DNA of 12,768 nucleotides, taken from Desulfobacterales bacterium (lineage in GTDB: Bacteria; Desulfobacterota; Desulfobacteria; Desulfobacterales; Desulfobacteraceae). The stretch is from the NCBI GenBank assembly GCA_022361095.1, contig JAKSBO010000364.1:1-12768 (forward strand), given 5' to 3'. Below the pieces are notes generated by a model. It did no database searches and was not told the origin of the DNA. It was given only the letters and a program-made list of their open reading frames with translations. Both the position numbers and the translations under genes were made by a program. Every line of letters begins with the position of its first letter. Positions within the stretch are counted from its first letter, which is position 1. This document shows positions 7,448 through 12,768 of the stretch, in pieces.

Positions 7448-7864
7448 ATGAAACCAGACAGATTATTCATCATCGGCATGATTATAGGAACACTTGCCAT
7501 AGGCAGCACTTTAAGCATGGCCGGGCAGGATGAAAGGCCCGACTACTGGACGTTCACGGCCCTTGTCCAGGAATGGTCCGGTTCAAGCCGGTATATGCAG
7601 ATTGATGACATTGGAATAGGTACCATAAACGCGATATTTCTTGATAAAGGCATTTATGACAAATCCGGGAATGCCATCTTGGCCCGAACCGGCACAGCCA
7701 GTATCAAGGAAGGAATTCCGGTTACCGTGGAAATGAAAGCCCAGGGGAGAAATGGCCTTTGGATCGCACACAGAATCATTGTATACAAAGGAAAGGGTAT
7801 TAAAAAAGCGTTGAAACTTTTACCCAAGCGTCAAAGACAAGCGTACAAATCCGGTTTAAACTGA
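7448..7864 (+). CDS. Small secreted protein of unknown function, last gene of the pil operon
   Basis: I do not recognise this 138-residue protein (140 if started at 7442). It has an export signal: basic MKPDR, a hydrophobic core LFIIGMIIGTLAIGSTL, and probable signal peptidase I cleavage after SMA. The mature part of about 110 residues begins GQDERPDYWTFTALVQEW and looks beta-rich, with short alternating strands (YMQIDDIGIGTINAIFL, GIPVTVEMKAQGRNGLWIAHRIIVY). It ends in a strongly basic tail (KGKGIKKALKLLPKRQRQAYK). No cysteine is present, so it is not a lipoprotein. It starts 65 nt after pilY1 and is probably in the same transcript, which suggests a periplasmic or surface role with PilY1. 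This is inferred from position only. Confidence 0.8.
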   Translation: MKPDRLFIIGMIIGTLAIGSTLSMAGQDERPDYWTFTALVQEWSGSSRYMQIDDIGIGTINAIFLDKGIYDKSGNAILARTGTASIKEGIPVTVEMKAQGRNGLWIAHRIIVYKGKGIKKALKLLPKRQRQAYKSGLN

Positions 7865-7874
7865 TTTAAGAATC

Positions 7875-7908
7875 AAAAAATCTGGAGCGGGTTTATGTGA
7901 TATCCCGC
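7875..7908 (-). terminator. Possible terminator of the minus-strand ABC operon
   Basis: On the minus strand GCGGG (7904-7908) pairs with CCCGC (7887-7891) across a 12-nt loop. After 6 nt comes a run of six U (7875-7880). The hairpin includes the last codons and stop of the permease gene. The stem is short and the gap to the U-run is longer than ideal, so the call is tentative. The interval separates two convergent operons whose stop codons are only 28 nt apart. Confidence 0.35.
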
Positions 7909-8660
7909 CGTTCAAAAATAAACACGGCGGCCGCAAGAATCAGGGCCGCGTAGCAGGCCGCATAAATAAGACTTAACCCAATTTCCTGACCCGGGATGGC
8001 CAGATCATGGACCACCCGGGTCTTGTAGTTTAAACGCTCAAGATTGGGCAGGATATAATAGGCCCCGTCAGCCAGAGCTTTGAATACAATGTCTTGGGAC
8101 GCTTTGGCAAGCAGTCTGAGATCTTGTGTAAAATGCCCGATGACAAAAACAGCCAGGGTAAACATGCCGCTTAAAAACGGGCTTGAGAACGCAGAGAAAA
8201 AAACGGCAAAAGCCAGGATTATCAATATCTCAATGTAAATAGGCACAATGGCTGTCAACAGATACCAGGGCACTGCTCTCTCATAGGCGAAACACAGGGC
8301 GAACAAAAACACTGTCATCACCACTACTTCCACTAGGATCGTCAGGCTAAGCCCGAAGTATTTGCCCATGATAAACTGCCACCGGGCCAACGGTTTGGAA
8401 AGAATAATGTAAATGGTGCGTTTTTCCATCTCCTTGTACACCATACCAATGCCCACAAAAATGGCGATAAGCGTCCCGCCGATGGATATGGCCCCAAGCC
8501 CAAAATCCTTTATGATTTTCATAGGATCGCCGATGGTCAGCTTGCCTAAAACAATGGAAAACAAAATTAAAATTACGGCAAAAAACAAAAGGCTGTAAAA
8601 AACCTTATCCCGGATAGATTCTTTAAATGTATTAAGGCCGATGGCCAGTATTTTGTTCAT
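7893..8660 (-). CDS. ABC-2 type transporter permease (PilI-like by context)
   Basis: This 255-residue inner-membrane subunit has about six membrane segments (roughly residues 20-39, 55-75, 103-125, 133-157, 160-178, 226-249). It carries the ABC-2/NosY-type cytoplasmic stretch MEKRTIYIILSKPLARWQF followed by MGKYFG, which contacts the ATPase. Length and topology are normal for the family. Its ATG overlaps the stop of the ATPase gene in an ATGA junction, so the two are translationally coupled and form one transporter. The substrate cannot be read from sequence. Gene order (anchored protein, ATPase, permease) and nearness to the minor-pilin operon suggest equivalence to PilI of the Myxococcus PilGHI system; a generic ABC-2 exporter is the alternative. 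Confidence 0.88.
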   Translation of the reverse strand: MNKILAIGLNTFKESIRDKVFYSLLFFAVILILFSIVLGKLTIGDPMKIIKDFGLGAISIGGTLIAIFVGIGMVYKEMEKRTIYIILSKPLARWQFIMGKYFGLSLTILVEVVVMTVFLFALCFAYERAVPWYLLTAIVPIYIEILIILAFAVFFSAFSSPFLSGMFTLAVFVIGHFTQDLRLLAKASQDIVFKALADGAYYILPNLERLNYKTRVVHDLAIPGQEIGLSLIYAACYAALILAAAVFIFERRDIT

Positions 8661-9628
8661 GAATATTTATCCTGTTGGCGGCCTGCAGAAGGCGTAGTTT
8701 GCCCGGCACTTTTTATATAAATATCTTCTATGCTTTTTCGTGCTGTGGTAAAAGAGGCAAGAGACAGATTTTGGCGCTTAATTTCATCCATCACCCGGTC
8801 GGCGATATTTTTGTCTCCCGTTGTAATAATATGCCGGGTGCCTCTAATCACTCTATTAATGCGGCTTTGCCCCTCAATGCCTGACAGATCCAAGCGCTCC
8901 CCCTGACAGGTAATCTCCCAGGTGGAATCCCTAGACGCCATAGCATCGTCCATGGTGATGATGTGTTTAAGTTCCCCATTGTCAAGTATGCCTGCACGAT
9001 CGCAAATCATCTCCATATCGGAAATAATGTGGGACGAAAAAATAATGGTCTTCCCTTGATCCCGGCAGGATAGAATAATGTCACGTACGGCTTTGCGCCC
9101 CATGGGGTCCAGGCCCGACATGGGTTCATCCAGAATCAGCATTTTCGGGTCATTGACCAGGGCCTGGGCAAGACCGATGCGCTGGAGCATGCCCCGGGAA
9201 TATTTGCGCAACTGGGTGCCCCCGGCATGGGACAGTCCCACAAGATCCAGCAAATTGCCCACCCGTTTTTTGCGTTCAGCACCGGTCATATCAAACAAGC
9301 TGGCATAAAATTCAAGGGCTTCGGCACCGGTAAGGTAAGAATAGAAATAAGGCTGTTCCGGCAAATAGCCGATCATGGCCCGGCTGTTTCTATGCTTTGC
9401 CGAACACCCCCAAAACGAGATATCCCCTTTGTCCGGCCAGATCAACCCCAGCATCAACTTAAAGGTCGTGGTTTTACCTGCCCCGTTACCGCCCAAGTAG
9501 CCAAACACTTCATTGTCCCGGATCTGAAAATTCAAATCGCGGATCACCTGTTTTTTCCCCAGCCAGCCGTTGGAAAAGCTTTTGGTTAACCCCTTAATAT
9601 CGATTGCAGTTAAATCCGTCACAGGCAT
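8657..9628 (-). CDS. ABC transporter ATP-binding protein (PilH-like by context)
   Basis: This 323-residue cytoplasmic ATPase energises the permease encoded next to it. Motifs seen are a Walker A GGNGAGKTT (residues 46-54; the common proline after the first G is glycine here), Q-loop PEQP (90-93), signature YSRGM (143-147, a variant usual in ABC-2 exporters), Walker B LILDEP (164-169), D-loop SGLD and H-loop H200 in FSSH. The C-terminal 100 residues are the accessory domain common in this subgroup. The AAGGA of its ribosome-binding site ends only 2 nt before the ATG but 8 nt before an in-frame GTG (codon 3), so translation may begin two codons later. The preceding gene's stop is 9 nt upstream. 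Confidence 0.92.
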   Translation of the reverse strand: MPVTDLTAIDIKGLTKSFSNGWLGKKQVIRDLNFQIRDNEVFGYLGGNGAGKTTTFKLMLGLIWPDKGDISFWGCSAKHRNSRAMIGYLPEQPYFYSYLTGAEALEFYASLFDMTGAERKKRVGNLLDLVGLSHAGGTQLRKYSRGMLQRIGLAQALVNDPKMLILDEPMSGLDPMGRKAVRDIILSCRDQGKTIIFSSHIISDMEMICDRAGILDNGELKHIITMDDAMASRDSTWEITCQGERLDLSGIEGQSRINRVIRGTRHIITTGDKNIADRVMDEIKRQNLSLASFTTARKSIEDIYIKSAGQTTPSAGRQQDKYS

Positions 9629-9637
9629 GTTCCTTTT

Positions 9638-10576
9638 TTAGTTTTCTTCCGATATGCGCATCGGCAAGGGCAAGTCTTTTGTCCGGGGGCCTTCTTTTTT
9701 CTTAATATGTACCGTCAAATCTTCTTCCGGCATTGTGTTCTCAATCGTCCAGCTTTCCCTGGAAATATAATAGGTCCCGCCCCTGGGATCAACCGGCATG
9801 CGTGGAAGAAAACCTGTGGCAACCAATTGCCCTATGGATGCCGGATATCTTTGAAATTTGAGGTAAAATGCATCAAGCCCCTGTTTAAGCCGTTTTTTAT
9901 TGGCCCGATGAACCACCTGATCAAGCCGTTCCGTTAAACGATTTTTGAAAGCCTGATTTTTTGTGGACTTTATCATCTCTTGTAAAAAGTCGACGGCCGC
10001 TTCCGGAAAATCTGCATTGGCATAAAGCCGTGCGACTAGACGGGGAAGATAAGACGGACTTTTGGGGAACTTTGTGGCCTGTTCCAGATAATGGGCCGCA
10101 GTCAAATAGTCATTTTTATGGTACATGTAATTATAAGCAAGGAAAAAAGGGAAATACCAATATCTGGGATCATCCTTAGAGACATTTTCCATTCCTTTTT
10201 TCAACAGCGCAATGCTGTTATCAACCTCACCGGCTTCGGCAACCAGAACGATGCCGCCAAATTCATAGGGATATTGATACAGTGGGTCCAGCGTGGTCAC
10301 CACATCCAGTAGATGGGACAGCCATGTATAATTACGGTCCGTTTCGGCATGGCCGCCGAAATACCCGACCGCCTTGATCCATAACAAATCCCCCAGCATC
10401 TCATCATACCCCAGAGCTGCCCCTCTTAAAAATGTTCCAGACGGAAGGTACAAGAAGGTTTCCGCCTCCTTGACAGGATATTTTGCATCCAGCGTCTCAA
10501 TCAAATAAAAAAGGGTCGATAATAGGAGTACTAGAAAAATTATTCTTTTAAATTTAGACAGCACGATACAAAACAC
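9638..10576 (-). CDS. Membrane-anchored TPR-like protein with GspG-like C-terminal segment (PilG position)
   Basis: This 312-residue protein has one N-terminal membrane anchor (residues 11-28) and is otherwise soluble, probably periplasmic. The middle (about 50-225) is helical and TPR-like: it contains LLWIKAVGYFGG, DPLYQYPYEFGG and ALLKKGMENV followed by DDPRYWYFPFFLAYNYMY, with repeated aromatic/alanine helix patterns. The C-terminal part (about 232-272) reads GLDAFYLKFQRYPASIGQLV followed by GFLPRMPVDPRGGTYY. It resembles the soluble end of type II secretion major pseudopilin GspG (YxxxxGxYP...L...PxDPWGxxY). The start is GTG at 10574-10576 with a distant AAAAGGG; a GTG four codons on is possible. 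It is the first gene of the ABC unit, the place of pilG in Myxococcus pilGHI. I see no catalytic motif. Confidence 0.8.
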   Translation of the reverse strand: MFCIVLSKFKRIIFLVLLLSTLFYLIETLDAKYPVKEAETFLYLPSGTFLRGAALGYDEMLGDLLWIKAVGYFGGHAETDRNYTWLSHLLDVVTTLDPLYQYPYEFGGIVLVAEAGEVDNSIALLKKGMENVSKDDPRYWYFPFFLAYNYMYHKNDYLTAAHYLEQATKFPKSPSYLPRLVARLYANADFPEAAVDFLQEMIKSTKNQAFKNRLTERLDQVVHRANKKRLKQGLDAFYLKFQRYPASIGQLVATGFLPRMPVDPRGGTYYISRESWTIENTMPEEDLTVHIKKKEGPRTKDLPLPMRISEEN

Positions 10577-10584
10577 CGTTTTGC

Positions 10585-10606
10585 AGAGCCCTTTTAGGCC
10601 TGCTCT
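10585..10606. promoter_or_regulatory. Hairpin in the leader of the minus-strand ABC operon
   Basis: AGAGC (10585-10589) and GCTCT (10602-10606) form a 5-bp inverted repeat around a 12-nt centre that can itself fold as CCT-TTT-AGG. On the minus strand it contains the only purine-rich AAAAGGG ahead of the GTG start, so it could mask the ribosome-binding site. On the plus strand it is followed by TTTTCTATTTTT and looks like a terminator, but no plus-strand gene precedes it. Its function is undecided. Confidence 0.3.
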
Positions 10607-10733
10607 TTTCTATTTTTAACAACAACGATAACCTTAAAATTGCATAAAAATAAAGGGCAAACGAAAATAAAAATTGAGGATCTCCATTATTAAAGATTCT
10701 CTTGGGTTTGCGAACAACAAATTAACCGAACTT

Positions 10734-10760
10734 AAAAAAATCCCTCTCATTTAAAGCGGG
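10734..10760 (-). terminator. Probable rho-independent terminator of the flippase-sulfotransferase unit
   Basis: On the minus strand CCCGCT (10755-10760) pairs with AGAGGG (10742-10747) with one G/A mismatch and a 7-nt A+T-rich loop. A run of seven U follows immediately (10734-10740). It lies 35 nt beyond the stop of the last sulfotransferase gene. A second perfect hairpin, TTCACT-ATCATC-AGTGAA (10785-10802), spans that stop codon without a clear U-run. Confidence 0.55.
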
Positions 10761-10794
10761 TGCAGTCTAAAAATTAGCATACACTTCACTATCA

Positions 10795-11661
10795 TCAGTG
10801 AACCAGATCAATTCCGAATCTGGTCGCCAAATATTTAAGTTCTTTTTCATATTTTAAATTAAGCACATTCCGGGTATCAGGCATCATTATATCAGGCCGT
10901 TTCTTTTTTGTTACCCCATAAATGGGCCAATCTCTTTTTATCTTAGTTTCCGCCGGGACCCCGATTTTATTGAGTTGATTGATTATTTTCCTCATTCCAA
11001 ACGATAACAAGGGACTGTAAACAGAGCGTGCCGGATTCTCTTTTGGAATCTCATGGTCTATCACTTCCACCCCCAGAAACAAATAAACGGTTTTCAAAAG
11101 TATAGAGGGATAATTGACCAGATCTGAAAAATTCAAGACCAGCACGTTGTCTTTAAATTTTTCAATATATGGGGCAATCTGACGGCTGTAAAGCCCTGAT
11201 CGAAAGTACATGTAATTCCAAAAATACTCGGGCATAAAAAAAGAGGTTGGACCATTCAAAAACCGTTTATCTTCAAGGTTAAGGGCATGCTCAAAGTTCA
11301 ACGCGTACTCGTACCCGTCACTTACCATCCAGTTGTATAGCGAATAGGCCCTGTCCACCGGGTTTCTTAATATGATAATAATTTTTGCCTTGGGGTTATA
11401 GGCGTAGATGTTCTGTACAGCATCCTTCGAAGTTAAATAGGCCGTAGATGCATCACATCTGTAAAGATACCGGCCTCCATCTTTGTACAGTAGTTGATAG
11501 GCGTTAAGGGAACCTTGTCTTCTGAGCTTCGAAAAATAGGCCGGTTCTTTGTTGAGTTCGTCCAAAACCGTATAAATTTGGGGATGGTGCTTAAATCCAG
11601 CCCAGAGACTTGTTGTTCCGGCTTTTGCAGCCCCTACGATAAATAGATTAACCTTATTCAT
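10795..11661 (-). CDS. PAPS-dependent sulfotransferase (heparan-type fold, bacterial)
   Basis: This cytoplasmic enzyme would transfer sulfate from 3'-phosphoadenylyl sulfate to a hydroxyl or amino group, most likely on a sugar given the flippase upstream. Numbered from the ATG at 11661 (288 residues): the 5'-phosphosulfate loop is FIVGAAKAGTTSLW (7-20) with K13, and KEPAYF lies at 38-43. The 3'-phosphate site is RNPVDRAYSLY (99-109) with R99 and S107. An in-frame ATG at 11682 adds seven residues. I prefer 11661 because homologues usually begin just before FIVG, and it leaves an 8-nt overlap (ATGAATAA) with the upstream gene. Acceptor cannot be predicted. The DNA is more A+T-rich than the pil region. 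Confidence 0.88.
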   Translation of the reverse strand: MNKVNLFIVGAAKAGTTSLWAGFKHHPQIYTVLDELNKEPAYFSKLRRQGSLNAYQLLYKDGGRYLYRCDASTAYLTSKDAVQNIYAYNPKAKIIIILRNPVDRAYSLYNWMVSDGYEYALNFEHALNLEDKRFLNGPTSFFMPEYFWNYMYFRSGLYSRQIAPYIEKFKDNVLVLNFSDLVNYPSILLKTVYLFLGVEVIDHEIPKENPARSVYSPLLSFGMRKIINQLNKIGVPAETKIKRDWPIYGVTKKKRPDIMMPDTRNVLNLKYEKELKYLATRFGIDLVH

Positions 11662-12421
11662 ACCCCAACCGTTCTCTTTCATCCCGGCAGGCCGTGTTAA
11701 TCTGATTTTTTACCTTTTCAAAATCATCAATTACTTTTTGAGCCCCCACAAACTCAATGGTATGCCGGGGATTAAATTTTGCATAAAAGTTCTCAGATGC
11801 TCGCATAGTTTCCATTTCAGACCGCTTAACAGCAGTGTCGATAGATGAATGAGAAAAATTCCACCCAAAATTCAAACTTAGCCGGTTTAATTGTTCGTGA
11901 GGAGATTCAATGAGATCTTCATAGCAGATTATATGTAATATCCGACCTGTAACAGGCCCGGTAAGCCATGAATTTATATGTTTTCTCCACCCTTGTATCC
12001 CGCGGCGGTCAGAAAAACAAAAGTCGGAAAAGGAGGGGAGCTTTTCTCCATGGTTCAACAAATAAATATAATAGCTTTTCATTACAGCCGCAGGCTCTCT
12101 GGTAAGGTAAATCGTAAAATAATAGTTGGGGTTATACGCGGAGTGAGATTTTATCAGGCGGTTCATAGGCCGAGAATAAAGAGGCGGGCCGATATGCCGC
12201 GTGATATGAATGTCTGGGATATACATACGCGCACTGGGAAATCCCGCACTTTCCTTTTTTCTACTTTCAAGTAATGCGATATTGGCCAGAATAGTTGAAA
12301 ACCAAGTTATCCCTGATTTGGGATATTCGACAATATACACGTCACTATGCCGGGGATCTGACGCGGTCGTCCTATGGTCCCGTATTTTTTTGTATACTTG
12401 AAATAAGTTCTTTCCAAACAT
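11654..12421 (-). CDS. Sulfotransferase family 1-like protein
   Basis: This 255-residue protein is of the cytosolic-sulfotransferase type, a different branch from its neighbour. The phosphosulfate loop is YPKSGITW (33-40, K35), RLIKSH carries the probable catalytic H93, and the 3'-phosphate site is TREPAAVMKSYY (107-118) with R108 and S116. YEDL (167-170) is typical. The family's C-terminal RKGxxGDWK segment is replaced by FVGAQKVIDDF (224-234), keeping only the general shape, before a usual LGYE end. Binding of the PAPS 3'-phosphate may therefore differ or be weak. The ATG at 12419-12421 lies inside the end of the flippase gene (50-nt overlap); a later non-ATG start is possible but would have to precede SDVYIVEYPKSG. 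Confidence 0.85.
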   Translation of the reverse strand: MFGKNLFQVYKKIRDHRTTASDPRHSDVYIVEYPKSGITWFSTILANIALLESRKKESAGFPSARMYIPDIHITRHIGPPLYSRPMNRLIKSHSAYNPNYYFTIYLTREPAAVMKSYYIYLLNHGEKLPSFSDFCFSDRRGIQGWRKHINSWLTGPVTGRILHIICYEDLIESPHEQLNRLSLNFGWNFSHSSIDTAVKRSEMETMRASENFYAKFNPRHTIEFVGAQKVIDDFEKVKNQINTACRDERERLGYE

Positions 12422-12768
12422 TTAAAATGCTTCCGAACCAAATGGCTTTATTCATCATAACAAACAAAACCGCCGTTTCACTGCTAAATAACTGCCCTAT
12501 ATATGCTACAAAGCATCGGGAAACCAACGTGGCCCAAGCTGCTCCGACGATCCCGTACCGGGGGATCAACCAGTAATTGAGCGTAATATTGAGTACCAGG
12601 CCTGTCATTATCCTGTAATTTGCCAACTGTTGCTTATTTTTTGCGAGGTACCAGGTCCATACCGTATTGTTAAAAAAAACAAATATTCCTGCCCAAATAT
12701 GTATTCTCAAAACACGGGCAGATAGATGGTATTCTTCCCCGAAGAGCAGGAGTATCAATGCATCGCTG
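12372..12768 (-). CDS. Polysaccharide/oligosaccharide flippase, C-terminal part (cut by window edge)
   Basis: The frame is open from the window edge to a TAG at 12372-12374 and gives 131 residues. It contains LLLFGEEYHLSARVLRI, the pattern between helices in Wzx/RfbX-type flippases, and then four or so hydrophobic segments. One of these, LNITLNYWLIPRYGIVGAAW, carries the N...YG..GAAWAT motif of the polysaccharide-synthesis C-terminal domain. Such proteins flip lipid-linked glycans across the inner membrane. No start codon lies in the window. The gene overlaps the following sulfotransferase gene by 50 nt, so the two are probably expressed together. Confidence 0.88.
   Translation of the reverse strand, partial: SDALILLLFGEEYHLSARVLRIHIWAGIFVFFNNTVWTWYLAKNKQQLANYRIMTGLVLNITLNYWLIPRYGIVGAAWATLVSRCFVAYIGQLFSSETAVLFVMMNKAIWFGSILNVWKELISSIQKNTGP

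Noticed and set aside
9227..9589. 120-codon plus-strand open frame opposite the ABC ATPase gene
   Set aside because: It is antisense to the Walker A and Q-loop region, and no family pattern was seen.
10656..10713. Inverted repeat GCAAAC/GTTTGC in the gap between the ABC operon and the sulfotransferase gene
   Set aside because: It is only 6 bp with arms about 45 nt apart in A+T-rich DNA, so no function can be supported.

Overview
The window looks like a chromosomal stretch from a Gram-negative anaerobe of the Desulfobacterota (former Deltaproteobacteria), possibly a sulfate reducer of the Desulfobacterales. This is an inference from gene content: a short-form ThiC under a TPP riboswitch, a fimT-pilW-pilV-pilX-pilY1 minor-pilin operon, a membrane-anchored protein/ABC-ATPase/permease trio in the same order as pilG-pilH-pilI of Myxococcus, and a surface-glycan cluster with sulfotransferases. 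No rRNA or other phylogenetic marker is present, so the taxon is a guess.

Layout. (1) 1-797, minus strand: the N-terminal part of thiC, cut by the window edge, preceded by a translational-type TPP riboswitch (889-985) and a sigma70-like promoter (997-1025). (2) 986-1430: a long non-coding interval between the divergent thiC and pil units, holding a perfect hairpin or operator-like palindrome and a good sigma54 -24/-12 match. (3) 1431-7864, plus strand: a compact pilus-tip operon of four prepilin-like proteins (FimT/GspH, PilW, PilV, PilX), a 1227-residue PilY1 and a small secreted protein of unknown function. (4) 7893-10576, minus strand and convergent with the pil operon: a membrane-anchored helical/TPR-like protein, an ABC ATPase and an ABC-2 permease, tightly packed. 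(5) 10795-12768, minus strand: two different PAPS-dependent sulfotransferases and the C-terminus of a polysaccharide flippase, in visibly more A+T-rich DNA.

How it fits together. Regions 3 and 4 plausibly serve one machine. The minor pilins would prime a type IV pilus and carry PilY1 at its tip, and the ABC transporter module could be the PilGHI-type accessory needed for pilus assembly. PilY1 here carries an N-terminal carbohydrate-binding-like module and an Ig/BACON-like module ahead of the usual von Willebrand A domain and C-terminal propeller. DxDxDG calcium-loop repeats occur in three tip proteins (PilW, PilV, PilY1). Together these suggest a calcium-dependent, glycan-binding pilus tip. 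Region 5 suggests a sulfated surface polysaccharide.

No mobile element, CRISPR array, tRNA or rRNA was found. The points most worth a second look are the PilY1 architecture, the shared calcium loops, the helical/TPR-like protein with a GspG-like C-terminus, the uncharacterised small secreted protein after pilY1, and the sulfotransferase pair.
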